The notes: generated by a model not told the origin, from the sequence alone. A DNA stretch of 64,000 bases from Zygaena filipendulae (GCA_907165275.2 OU015672.1:1532501-1596500); one strand, 5' to 3'. Counted from the stretch's first letter, positions 10,092-20,102 are shown. Translations and numbers: made by a program.

Positions 10092-10483
10092 TATGTATGA
10101 ATTAACTGATAACCTGATACACTCCATTTTAAAAAATAAACAATAATATGATTAAAATATAATTTTATGTCGAAAAAATCTATACTTTAAAAGTTATTCA
10201 ACATTAGTTTGGAGGTGACCTATCTACGAAATTCCAAGCGCTACGCCCGCGTTTACCGTTTCAATTTTTTTTGCTGCGGGCGGCGTACGCGCCAAATATT
10301 GTATTTCAAACCGGGAGGCGTTGGCGTAGCGCTTGGAATTTCGTAGATAGGTCACCTCCAAACTAATGTTGAATAACTTTTAAAGTATAAATTTTTTCGA
10401 CATAAAATATATTTTATTCATATTATTGTTTATTTCTTAAATGGGGTGGATGGTTTTTAGTTAATTCATTAACACGTTGTATA
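10092..10483. mobile_element. Foldback element, arm-swapped derivative
   Basis: A near palindrome with arms of about 148 bp (roughly 10099-10247 and 10324-10470). Both arms carry GGAGGTGACCTATCTACG. The right end TTAATTCATTAACACG...TGTATA matches the TIR of the 359-bp elements at 13801 and 34508, but those have two different arms. Here one arm has been replaced by a copy of the other. Confidence 0.8.
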
Positions 10484-10668
10484 ATCTGAATCTCGGAAAC
10501 GGCTCCAACGATTTTCATGAAATTTGGTATTAATCGATCTAGCTAGGTTTCATTTTTAGAAAACGTCGTTTTATCCGGGTTTTCAGGCAATGAAAAACGA
10601 GTGTTTGTTTTTCTACGTAAGAACAGATGGCGCTATACACAACGAGCGAAGCTCGGTGACCCAGACAT
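10479..10668 (+). repeat. 'Host repeat' right part
   Basis: TAATCTGAATCTCGGAAACG through GTAAGAACAGATGGCGCTAT to AACGAGCGAAGCTCGGTGAC. Closely matched by 60308-60516; a degenerate piece lies at 14511-14590. Confidence 0.75.
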
Positions 10669-10941
10669 TGTAATCCTTTATAGCAATAAGTTCATAGTAC
10701 ATTTCATTACAAGTTCGGGATGTCTGTCGATTGGAATGAGGAAAAATATCGACTCAAATCCCGCGATAATCGTCCGTACTGACCGGATTGAATTGTTTGG
10801 GAGACAGAATAAATTATTCTGGATTTACTGCACAGAAACTATTTTACCGGGTGGAACCGGGGGCAATGGCTGTTAAGTAAATAAATACACATACCTACGT
10901 AGGTACTATTATAAGCACCCGTACAGAATGATCGACACAAA

Positions 10942-11194
10942 GTTGACGGCCGCACTCAGAGTCGAATTTAATGATTACTTAGTTAAGTATAGATTTTTAT
11001 TGTTTTAAAAATCTGCCGCAATCAGAGACGTTCAGTAAATTAATGTTAATTGGCATTTAATGAGATGTAACTTAATTACTTAAATGCCAATTAACATGAA
11101 TTTATTAAACTTGTCTAATTGCGGCAGTTTTGTTTTAAAAATCTACACTTAACTAAGTAATCATTAAAATCGACTCTGAGTGCGGCGGTAAGAC
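10942..11194. mobile_element. Foldback MITE, AGTGCGGC-ended
   Basis: Near-perfect inverted repeat: CCGCACTCAGAGTCGA at the left and TCGACTCTGAGTGCGG at the right, with arms over 100 bp that include CTGCCGCAATCAGA and TTAATGTTAATTGGCATTTA. A close copy is at 60559-60807 and a degenerate one at 16100-16235. Confidence 0.8.
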
Positions 11195-11393
11195 TCACAC
11201 GGGCTGTGCCGACCGATTCTTTTATTTAATTTATTTTCTTTTTTAAATTTTAATTAAACTCCAACCAGTTACCTGCGTTCGATGAAACGAGGTCGGTGTG
11301 TATGAATCTCGTTTAAATTTCATATTAATCGTTGGAGCGTACGACATGTGAAATATTTCCGCACGTATCTAAAGGATTTAAGTATTCATAACT

Positions 11394-11848
11394 GGAGATC
11401 GATTTTTGAATCGCTCGAACTGCTATTCACACACGGAAACGCAAGATTCGCATGCGAATGCGTGAAATTATATTTTTGAAATTTCATTGCACGTGAATTC
11501 TGCAACGAGTGGGTCGGACCACTCTTATTTGAATTCATCGATCGAAAGTTTGACGTTTAGTGGCATAATGTCATTTTTATAATTTGACATGATTGATAGT
11601 TTCGTAGACAACATCAAGAACGTTTCGTTTTAAGTCCGATTAAGTACCGTTTTATGAAAATCTATGAAAGTTACCTTCCGGGTTTTAAATATTCTGCGTC
11701 AAATGAAACAAATCTAAAGGGGTTTCAGAAAACAACAACACCGTATTCGAATGATTCAAAAATATGACAAAATGGGATTCAGTGAACTGAATTTCACATG
11801 TGAATTGATTTCACATAAGATATTCGAGCAATTCAAAAATCGATCTCC
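11394..11848. mobile_element. 455-bp TIR element, non-coding
   Basis: Terminal inverted repeats of about 26 bp: GGAGATCGATTTTTGAAT then CGCTCGAA at the left, and the reverse complement with one change at the right. No transposase ORF. I see no clear target duplication, so the exact ends are uncertain. Confidence 0.65.
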
Positions 11849-12129
11849 TGGGCGACGGGCCCATGGTTACCTATGTTCGCGAGAATTTCGGCACTCCATC
11901 AGAAAGTGAAGCACCGAGATAAAAAGTAACGTAAGTTGTGGTTTATCCGGGACATAATTATTATCTTACTCACTTATTATGATTGCGTGTTGCTGTGTGC
12001 GTTGTACTCTATGTATAGATAAATAAAATACTTAAAATTGGTATTTCCATGAAATAATCAATTTCAATTCTTATTGAATTTCTAGTCAAATATTTAATTA
12101 AACCTAAGATAAAGATAAATTAATAAAGA
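11849..12129. other. Unassigned
   Basis: No gene or recognised repeat between the TIR element and the deleted MITE. Confidence 0.5.
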
Positions 12130-12269
12130 TAATGGGCATGACGGTCCGTCAGTTAGATAGTAATCGCCGTTATTTTTTGATTAGGTAAAAAAAGGAAAAA
12201 TAAGTGTCCATTATTTTTTGTTAATCTACAAAACAGACTAAAAATTTTAATCTAGTCATCACGCCCATT
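12130..12269. mobile_element. CRE-MITE, internally deleted copy
   Basis: Ends AATGGGCATGACGG and TCATCACGCCCATT. Retains GTCCGTCAGTTAG and the CGCCGTTATTTTTTGATTA segment, but the middle with the TGACGTCA motifs is missing. Fuller relatives lie at 25.66, 43.57, 53.31 and 61.10 kb. Confidence 0.7.
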
Positions 12270-12610
12270 GAAATTTTTAATCTTTTATCGTTTTAGTAAT
12301 AACATTTTGTTGTAAAAAGGCTTCAAAATCCAAGTAGCTTTGCTTGGCCCTATTGTATTGAAAGGCCGGGCGTAATAACGGCTTTGTTCAGCTTGGTTTT
12401 TTTTTCACATTACGTGTTCATAATGTAAAATGTATCAAGTGACTGTTTTTTATAATCACATTAATTTTACTTCTTCCTAAGTAACAATAACGTTTGACCT
12501 GTTTAATTCGAAGGAGTAGAAAAAAAAATTAGAATTAAATATATTTGCATCCCCCTTTATGCTGTATGAGAGCCCCCCTTTGAAAATTTTAAAAACATTT
12601 TTTGACAATT
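12270..12610. other. Unassigned
   Basis: AT-rich; no gene or recognised repeat. Confidence 0.5.
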
Positions 12611-12615
12611 TGTAT

Positions 12616-12720
12616 GGCTTTGAGTCATCAATATAGGTATAGACCTATATTGATGACTCAAAGCCATTTATAATTATAGACAAATTTGTACAGTATACAT
12701 AGGTATACTGTACAAATTTG
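12616..12720. repeat. Two adjacent perfect hairpins
   Basis: 12616-12665 has 23-bp perfect arms and 12681-12720 has 18-bp perfect arms. Both have the same 4-nt loop, ATAG. They lie just left of GAA-tailed SINE copy 3. Confidence 0.85.
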
Positions 12721-12737
12721 ACAAGTCTAGCTCTTAC

Positions 12738-13002
12738 TTGTTCTTCTTCTTCTTTGATAATGGAGTCTATAATTATAGTTTGCCAATGAAAATGTTTCTT
12801 AATAATAAAAATCTCTTCATCTACTTCTACAATTATGGCGAAACGCCAATGACAATGTTAGATTGTTCCCCAAGTTAAAACATGGCTCTCTTGAAAGCCA
12901 GTTTCCTGCCCAGGGTCCAAAATAGATGCTGAAAATTGACTGAAATAACGAAGACAAACGTGACACGCGTGTTTTCGTTACGGCTTTCACTCGTCAACAA
13001 CC
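12738..13002 (-). mobile_element. GAA-tailed SINE-like retroposon, copy 3
   Basis: Reverse orientation: (TTC)n at the left and GCTTTCACTCGTCAACAACC at the right. An 11-bp duplication, CTAGCTCTTAC, flanks it at 12727-12737 and 13003-13013. Confidence 0.88.
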
Positions 13003-13011
13003 CTAGCTCTT

Positions 13012-13123
13012 ACGGTTTGACTGTAAAACCCGTGTGACGGACGACGGACAGACGGACACGCGAGTGACAGCTAATGGCGCTCCGTTTTTCGTTTCGATCC
13101 TCCGGGAACGGAGCCCTAAAAAC
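13012..13123 (-). repeat. GGGTTCCG-type dispersed repeat, partial
   Basis: GGACGGACAGACGGACACGC and GGGAACGGAGCCCTAAAAA relate it to the repeats at 9620 and 51570. Confidence 0.5.
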
Positions 13124-13770
13124 AGCAAATTAGATCTCAATTAAGTACCTATATGGAATGAAATAACCCTGCACGTTTAAAAAAATATTTATAAGCTTCG
13201 TTCAACTGATGGAGATAATCTAGCAAAACAAACGTAAAAAAATAGAAATGCCTTTTTAAATTCATTTTGAAAGTAACCACAATGTATCCGGCGGAAGCTA
13301 GTAAGTGCTTCGTTAAAAAAAGTAAATAGGGTGGTGTCACGTGACTGTTGAAGTTCCGAAACAAATGCGTCGTTCAATTATATCTGATTATACTGGTAAG
13401 GTCGTTAGGCAAAATTTAATGTGAGTTATGTGTAAATTTTAAACTTAATAATTTATTATTATGTAGTTTATCAACAGGTAATCACGGCGTGCGTGTCCTA
13501 AGGTCAAAGGTTCTAAGTACAGGGCACAAAGTTAGGTAAATGGAGAACGTACGGTAATATTTAGTATTCGAATCTCGTGTCAATAAAGCCCCTAGCTTGT
13601 CTTTGCGACTCTGCGACTCTGACACCAGTAGTGTGCGGAGCTTTGAACGAAATATTTGTGTATAAAAATTGTAGGCCGCAGCCTGTCGTCGAGTATAGTT
13701 GTCTTGCTGTCGCGTGTCGCATAGTGTGCGCTGGCTTTAATTAATATTTGACGTGTTCTTCTCCTATACA
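13124..13770. other. Unassigned
   Basis: No gene with coding support. 13771-13800 is the left part of another 'host repeat' copy, CTACTATTTTTAAACGAGCA. Confidence 0.5.
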
Positions 13771-13800
13771 AATCTACTATTTTTAAACGAGCACTTCTTG

Positions 13801-14159
13801 TATACAACGTGTTAATGAATTAACTGAAAACTAGAAAGTAGTTTGCTCAGAATCAACTAGCGAATCGATTGCACTATGTTTTAATATAGGTTATATTTTT
13901 TCATTTGTATTAGCCCATGTCTAAATTATTTGTAGAGGTAATACTATATTTGGCGCTTACGCCGCACGCTGCAAAAACATTCAAACCGGTAGCGCGGGCG
14001 TAGCGCTTGGAATTTAGTAGATAGGTCACCTCCATACTAATGTTGAATAACTTTAAAGTATACATTTTTTCGACATAAAATATATTTTAATCATATTATT
14101 GTTTATTTTTTTAAATGGGGTGTATCAGGTTTTCAGTTAATTCATTAACACGCTGTATA
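13801..14159 (-). mobile_element. 359-bp TIR MITE (TATACAACGTG family)
   Basis: TIRs TATACAACGTGTTAATGAAT and its near reverse complement at 14140-14159. Exactly the same length as the copy at 34508-34866, which lies in the opposite orientation. Non-coding. TATA at both ends may include a TA duplication. It sits at the same place in the 'host repeat' as the foldback at 10092. Confidence 0.8.
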
Positions 14160-14167
14160 TCTATCTA

Positions 14168-14507
14168 TACTAGCTGTGCCCCGCGGTTTCACACGCGTTA
14201 ATTTCAGAGTTCCCGGGATATAGCAAGGTGGTTTCCATCACTCTGTTCGGGCTGAATGCGGTTCTATGCCTATGTACCTATACATATAAAATCCTTTGTC
14301 CTGAATGACTGATGGATCAACGCACAGCCTAAACCGCTGATCGTAGAGACCTGAAACTTGGAGAATGTGTTCTTTGTATGACGTAGGCATCGGATTTTTT
14401 GAAATTCCACCCCCAAGGGGATGAAAAGGGGTTGCAAAGTTTGTATGGAGCAATTCCGCGGTAACTTCGAAATTATCGCGGGTGTAACCGCGCGGGACAG
14501 CTAGTCT
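14168..14507. repeat. CGH head (+) facing a body-f copy (-)
   Basis: 14168-14218 is a plus-strand head; 14270-14507 is a minus-strand body f with CCTGAAACTTGGAGAATGTG and the head GGGTGTAACCGCGCGGGACA. The pair sits inside a degenerate 'host repeat' that resumes at 14511. Confidence 0.7.
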
Positions 14508-14599
14508 AGTATAATCTGAATATCAGAAACGTCTCCAATGAATTTCATGAAATTCAGTATGCAGCCGACCTAGCTAGCTATTTTCAGCTACCCGTGCCC

Positions 14600-14968
14600 A
14601 GTCCACCCTTCTAATACAGAAATCCTATAAAAGGCTTTGTTAATGTTAAGGAGTAAATGTACTGTGGCCCACTTAGACGCACCTGTTCCTGATAATGGCG
14701 GTGAAGCTTGAATGCCGAGTATAATGCCGGAAACTATTAATATGTTAATATCGCTTTTAAATTCTGCGCCGCAAAGCCTATTTTCGATTGTAGATAAACA
14801 AATTTCAATGCAATCAGAGTGAACTTTAATTGAATCATAGGTATTAGGTACCTACAATCTGGAGGATCGGTATCCATCGAAGCGAGTGGTTTCTGTACAG
14901 CTGGTTAAACTGTTAACCAGCTGGTTAAGCTGTTTACTTCTATACCTATAACATCTACGCAATATTTG
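14600..14968. other. Unassigned, with short palindrome
   Basis: CAGCTGGTTAA at 14899 is mirrored by TTAACCAGCTG ending at 14923, then repeated; nothing else recognised. Confidence 0.45.
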
Positions 14969-14969
14969 T

Positions 14970-15172
14970 ACCTAGCTGTTCCCTGCGGTTTCACCCGCGT
15001 TAATTTTGGAGTTCCCGCGGGAATTCCGGATTACAGTATAACCTATTACTCAGAGATAATGTAGCTTTCTAACGGTGAAAGAATTTTTGAAATCGATGCA
15101 ATGGTTTTTGAGTTAAATTGTAACAAATAAACAAACAAAATCAAATCATTCCTGTCTATAATCTTTATATAT
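14970..15172 (+). repeat. CGH, body g
   Basis: CTAGCTGTTCCCTGCGGTTT head, then the GATAATGTAGCTTTCTAACG body and an ACAAATAAACAAACAAA tail. Confidence 0.75.
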
Positions 15173-15470
15173 AAAGAAAGTCGTGTTAGTTACACTATTT
15201 ATAACTCAAGAACGGCTTGACCGATTTGGCTGAAAATTGGTGGGGAGGTAGCTTAGAACCAGGAAACGGACATAGGATACTTTTTATCCTGAAATTCCCG
15301 CAGTAACTCCGAAATTAACGTCGGTGAAATATTATGAAATTTTGCATACTTAGGTACATATTGTCAGGGGCACAGAGAAGGACATAGGGTAGGTACTTTC
15401 CACTCCGGAATTCCTGCGGGATCTCCGAAATTTCCGCAGGTAAAACCGCGGGGAACAGCTAGTATTATTA
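15168..15470 (-). repeat. CGH copies, minus strand, two bodies
   Basis: A rarer body (AACTCAAGAACGGCTTGACC, 15168-15330) with its head piece is followed by a body-c copy ending in GTAAAACCGCGGGGAACAGC. Confidence 0.65.
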
Positions 15471-15524
15471 TAGATAAAACTGTAGACTAAAGAGTATCTA
15501 TACGTCTTACTAATATTATAAACT

Positions 15525-15868
15525 AGCTGCCCCCCGCGGTTTCGCCTGCGGTAATTTGAGAGTTCCCGCGGGAATTCCAGAATAAAATCTTAAATCACGT
15601 GTCACGTTGTTTTCCCGCGATGGACTCCGAAACTACTGAACGGATTTTAATAAAATTTTGTAACCATTTATATTATGGTCTAACTTAAAAGATAGGATGG
15701 TTTTATCCCGGAATTCCCGCGGGAACTCCGGTATAGATGCGGGGAAGAGCTAATCACCGTAAACTACTGTCAGGGGTACAAAGAAGGACGTAGAGTACTT
15801 TTTGATGAACTTTTTGAGTATACTTTTTGAGTACGCGGATGAAATCGCGGGGGACAGCTAGTATAAAT
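15525..15868 (-). mobile_element. CGH head (+) then body-d composite (-)
   Basis: 15525-15592 is a plus-strand head. 15593-15868 is a minus-strand composite: body d, GGAATTCCCGCGGGAACTCC, the junction GAGCTAATCACCGTAAACTA, then a body-c piece. The same junction recurs at 26283-26566. Confidence 0.75.
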
Positions 15869-15879
15869 ACATAAATACA

Positions 15880-16001
15880 CCATCCTCATGAATATTTCTA
15901 GGTATAGGTATATCTATTGGTGAAAACCGCATGAAAATCCGTTCAGTAGTTTATGAGTTTATCGCGAACAGACAGCGGAAACGATTTCATTTTATATAGG
16001 T
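15880..16001 (+). repeat. CGH body e, headless
   Basis: CCATCCTCATGAATATTTCT ... CGCATGAAAATCCGTTCAGT; related to the copies at 49.2 and 54.4 kb. Confidence 0.6.
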
Positions 16002-16099
16002 ACCGTAAATTATCTCCATTAATTAATTAATAATTAATAGGAATTTTAAGCTTTCTTTTTGTATAGTTGTTTGGCAATAAAAGGTTTTTTATTTTAAAG

Positions 16100-16235
16100 A
16101 TAAAGATGACTAATTAAGTTAAATTTAGTTAAATACCAACTAACATTAATTTAATGAACGTGTCTGAGTGCGGCAGTTTTATTTTTAAAATCTTTACTTA
16201 AAATTAAGTAAAACGACTGAGAGCGTCCGCTAGGT
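16100..16235. repeat. Degenerate half of the AGTGCGGC foldback
   Basis: ACCAACTAACATTAATTTAA, GTCTGAGTGCGGCAGTTTTA and AACGACTGAGAGCG resemble one arm of 10942-11194. Confidence 0.5.
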
Positions 16236-16572
16236 AAAAAACATAAAAAAAACGAATTGAGAACCTCTTCTGAAGTTGTTTAAAAATTGTGGTAGGTATG
16301 ATCTGAAGATGTTTCGAAGACTGTTGATTGCAAAATTTTTGTTGCAAAAGTGCTTTTTTTTTTTCACTTTCATATTCACTAGAAGTCCCGAAAAGCTAAA
16401 CGCAAAAGACAGATGCCCTCTTTTGACGAGAGTGGTTTGAGAGCCGAGCGCTCGAGTCGACTCGCACTTGACCTCAATTTCATTGAATCAAAGAACCGGC
16501 TACCCCACGTGCTCCGTGGGCTACCCGGTTAGAGCAGACAGATTAATATAGGCTAGACAGCCATATTATCTA

Positions 16573-16760
16573 ACCCGTGGTAATTTCGGAGTTTCCGCGG
16601 GAATTCCGGGTTACAATATAGTCTATGTTACTCAGGGATAATGTAGCATTCTAATGGTGAAAGAATTTTTGAAATTGGTCCAGTTGTTCTTGAGTTAAAT
16701 CCTAACAAATCAACAGACAAACAAAAAATCTAATCTTTTTTTCTTTATAATATTAGTTTA
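16573..16760 (+). repeat. CGH, body g
   Basis: AATGTAGCATTCTAATGGTG body with a TTTATAATATTAGT end; the head's first bases are damaged (TATCTAACCCGTGG). Confidence 0.7.
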
Positions 16761-16762
16761 GA

Positions 16763-16975
16763 CTAGCTGTTTCCTGTGGTATCAGCCGCGTTAATTTCGA
16801 TACCCTATAAGCACTCCTGACAACATGTACCTACACAAAAGGCGTGAAAGCGTAACAATCTCCTAATAGGCCTTCTCTTGCTGCCTCCCCGAAGGGGAGG
16901 CGGCAGAGGTGACTGCGTCGGGGCAGAGCCCCCTGCAGTGGGCCAGCGTAACAAACAAACCGACATTCACCTTTA
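16763..16975 (+). mobile_element. CGH body c, interrupted by an 86-bp insertion
   Basis: ACTAGCTGTTTCCTGTGG head and CACTCCTGACAACATGTACC, broken at AGCGTAACAA (16849-16858), which is repeated at 16945-16954 on the far side of the insert. Confidence 0.75.
16859..16944. mobile_element. 86-bp GC-rich insertion with 10-bp TSD
   Basis: Contains the hairpin GCCTCCCCGAAGGGGAGGC and the segment GGGGCAGAGCCCCCTGCAG. It is flanked by the direct repeat AGCGTAACAA. No tail, TIR or coding potential; origin unknown. Confidence 0.7.
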
Positions 16976-16984
16976 TACACACGC

Positions 16985-17030
16985 ACGCTCACACACGACA
17001 CACACATACACACACACACACACACACAAA
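16985..17030. repeat. CA microsatellite
   Basis: Interrupted (CA)n. Confidence 0.95.
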
Positions 17031-17099
17031 TACAACCAAGCAATCTTAGTTTTTAACTATTGTTATTTTTGTTTCTTGGCTCGATTACTATAATATTTG

Positions 17100-17215
17100 T
17101 TATGTAAGAACGAGGTCTCCTGATACAGGTACTTCTCTACTTAAAAGGAGACTCAACCTTGTACTATTTAGATGTAAGTAAGAAACAAATAAATATTTAT
17201 TATTATTATTTCCTT
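17100..17215 (+). repeat. 3' end of a LINE-type retroposon
   Basis: AAGAAACAAATAAATATTTA followed by (TTA)n, a signal plus simple tail typical of insect LINE 3' ends. Confidence 0.5.
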
Positions 17216-17237
17216 TTATAAGTCGGTGTTAATTGGA

Positions 17238-17259
17238 TATATCTCGTCCCCAGACGAGA

Positions 17260-17289
<30 letters not shown>
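17238..17289. repeat. Short hairpin and TTA microsatellite
   Basis: ATATCTCGTC / GACGAGATAT with a 4-nt loop, then (TTA)n. Confidence 0.8.
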
Positions 17290-17290
<1 letters not shown>

Positions 17291-17303
17291 GTAAAAATAC
17301 TGT

Positions 17304-17487
17304 ACTAGCTGCTTCCCGCGTTAATCGCATTAATTTCGGAACCCCCGCGGGAATTCCGCGATAAAAAGTACTATGTCTTTTTCTGTACCCATGACAATGT
17401 GTATGCAAAATTTCATGATGATCGGTCGAGTAGTTAAGTCGTGAAAAGGTAACAGACAGACATAGTCACTTTCGCATTTTTTTTTTA
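17304..17487 (+). repeat. CGH, body c
   Basis: ACTAGCTGCTTCCCGCG head; TTTCATGATGATCGGTCGAG body. Confidence 0.75.
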
Positions 17488-17496
17488 TATTAGTAA

Positions 17497-17750
17497 CTAG
17501 CTAGCTGTCCCGCGCGGTTTCACCCGCGATAATTTCGAAGTTCGCGCGGAATTGTTCCATTACAAACTTTGCAACCTCTTTTCTTCCCCTTAGAGGTTGA
17601 ATTTTCAAAAATCCCTTCTTATCGGATGCCTACGTCATACAAAGAACACACCCTCCAAGTTTCAGGTCTCTACGATCAGCGGTTTAGGATGTGCGTTGAT
17701 CCATCAGTCATTCAGGACAAAGCATTTTATATGTATAGATAGATGGATAG
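17497..17750 (+). repeat. CGH, body f
   Basis: CCGCGCGGTTTCACCCGCG head; CTCCAAGTTTCAGGTCTCTA and TTCAGGACAAAGCATTTTAT body. Confidence 0.8.
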
Positions 17751-18016
17751 AGTAGTGTAGATTTAACTATTACTTACCTACCTACGTCAAACTGTGTTAC
17801 ACTAATGACACTATAATGACGCTTCCCTGTTCCATAGAAAATTAAAAGTTGTGCAAACACACGTTAAGACCGTAGCCCTGATATCAACAGTTATAATCGC
17901 ATTGTTACGAATCAGATTGGCCTGGCGGAGTTTACATGCCAGCGCTACACGACCTTTCTGTTATCTGATGGTAATTCAATGTTACCCATTGCCTTTGATC
18001 CGAAGCTTTGTCAATA

Positions 18017-18443
18017 TAGCTAGGGAGCTGGTGGCAATTTAGGTATATGATTTCATCGTCGTTGATACCAAGACGTAATGTAGTCTGGACTTATATTACT
18101 TAGAAGAAATAGGTGGCGAGCTCAGGTAGCTCTGATACTGACTTCTGCCAGCTTTAATTTCACTATCTATGAAACGTATTTAATAAGATATAATTGATGA
18201 CAGAAACGATAATATAATTTTATGACAGTTTTTTTTTACAATTTCAAAATTATTTATAAAAAAAATCAGAGCTACCTGAGCTCGCCACCTATTTTTTTTA
18301 GTTAATATAAGTCCAGATTACATTACGTCTTGATATCAACGACGGTAAAATCATTTGTGTTGTGTTTCTCCTTCGTTTGAATAAATCTTTCTTTTCTTTT
18401 CTTTTCTTTTCATTTACCTAAATTGCCACCAGCTCCCTAGCTA
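18017..18443. mobile_element. 427-bp foldback/TIR element
   Basis: Arms 18017-18135 and about 18266-18443 are inverted copies: TAGCTAGGGAGCTGGTGGCA, CAAGACGTAATGTA and GTGGCGAGCTCAGGTAGCTC in both. The right arm carries extra sequence with a (TTTCT)n microsatellite. No ORF; class unknown. Confidence 0.8.
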
Positions 18444-19072
18444 ATAATATAGAAAGAAAAGAAATGTATAAAGTATTTAAGAGTAACAATACATCTCATT
18501 TATAATTTTTTTTTCTTTAATTTAGATGATACAAAGCCTACAAATGTGTGTCTACTTATGCAAAACCGTATCAAATTCAGTTCAGTAGCTCCGGAGATTA
18601 GCGTGAACGAATACCTAGACTGAGAGCTGTGACCTTTAAAAATGGATTTTTTTGTTACCCTTTTTTATAGCTTTTCTCTCAAATTTTGATGAATAATAAA
18701 TATTCAGTGGTAGGTAGTGATAGTGGTAGGTACTGTATGGAACAAATGGATACATATTTTGCAGTACATTAAAATTACTGTTTTACTGTCTGTTTTACCG
18801 ATAGATAAATATAGAAAACACCAGACACCTTATTAAAGAGTATTAATGCGGTTCCACAAACGCTACCTAATTGCCAAATACCTAAGAGTTATTCGAATTT
18901 GTCCAATTTTACGAGTGATATTCGTTCAAACGAAGCAAAAACCCAACAAAAAATCCAAATAATTTTTGAAACCAAAATATAAAATCGACATAATAACGTT
19001 TACTTATTTGATTTAAAGCAAAATTTAATAGAACGGGGTTGGAGGTAAAAATTTTCTAATAATATAATTAAC
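18444..19072. other. Unassigned, AT-rich
   Basis: No gene or recognised repeat. Confidence 0.5.
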
Positions 19073-19269
19073 TAGCTGTGCCCCGCGGTTTCACCCGCGG
19101 TAATTTCGGAGTTCCCGCGGGAATTCCGGAATAAAAAGTACCCTATGTCCTTCTCTGTACCCCACAACGTGCATGTCAAATTTCATCCAAATCCGTTGAG
19201 CCGTTTTCGCTTGATTGAGTAACAAACATCCAAACATCCACACTTTCACATTTATAATATTAGTAGGAT
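19073..19269 (+). mobile_element. CGH, body a, well-preserved copy
   Basis: Starts CTAGCTGTGCCCCGCGGTTT, runs through CATCCAAATCCGTTGAGCCG and ends ATAATATTAGTAGGATT, about 195 bp. A good reference copy for body a. Confidence 0.85.
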
Positions 19270-19865
19270 TAACAAAAACTCCACAACTATAGATTATACC
19301 GGGGCAACAGAGAAGTTAGTTAAAAATAACTGTTATGTATTTAATCACTATATACCTAGTGTGTTAAGCATACATTTTCAATGCATACTATGAAATTTTC
19401 AGTGCAGTGTATTACACATTACACCCATTATCTGTGTATTCAACCCGCCAAATCAGAGGTAATAATCGAAACTCAATAGCATTGCCGTGTTTGCTACGCG
19501 ACATAATATAACCGTGTTTCTCGAGTGAATATTCTCGAGTGGCAGTACAGCCCCCAAGGGCGAATAAAGTTGTCGCAAGTTATTTAGATTCCCGATAAAG
19601 GTACATTGTACGTAGTATGCATAAAAAGTGAAAGGAAAAATATCTACCAAAATTACACCAGACTTTCACATCCAGATACTATCGTTCACACCGAATTTCT
19701 ATACTAACGCCCGAACACAAAATAGAAAATCTACCAAGTTAAAAAGAAAAGAAAATCTATGAATTTACGCCAAGCAAAATGTCGGGAGACTTTTTATGCT
19801 TTTTTCCTTTGGTCGGGTTTCAATGGAAACTGTGTTAATAGCATTGGGACTTTGGTGTTTATATA
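19270..19865. other. Unassigned
   Basis: No gene or recognised repeat. A short inverted repeat, TCTCGAGTGAATATTCTCGA, is near 19517. Confidence 0.45.
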
Positions 19866-19869
19866 GTAA

Positions 19870-20102
19870 AACTAGCTGTCCCCCGCGATTTCATCCGCGG
19901 TAATTTCGGAGTTCCCGCGGAGGTTGCGGGAAAAAAGTACTCTATGTCCTTCAGTTCCCGAGGGAATTCCGGGATAAAAACTATCCTATCTTTTGAGTTG
20001 GACCACATTATAAATAGTTGCAAAATTTTATCAAAATCCGTTCAGTAGTTTCGGAGTCCATCGCGGACAAACAACGTGACACGTGATTTATATATATTAG
20101 AT
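19870..20102 (+). repeat. CGH body-d composite
   Basis: Plus-strand relative of the composites at 15593 and 26283, with the inner junction deleted: head, GGAGGTTGCGGGAAAAAAGT, second head piece, then TTTGAGTTGGACCACATTAT. Confidence 0.75.

Noticed and set aside
10601..10876. 91-codon plus-strand ORF
   Set aside because: The first part is the dispersed 'host repeat', which reappears at 60.4 kb without the frame being kept.
16831..17093. 70-71-codon ORFs on both strands
   Set aside because: Driven by the CA microsatellite (Cys-Val and His-Thr runs) and the 86-bp GC-rich insert.
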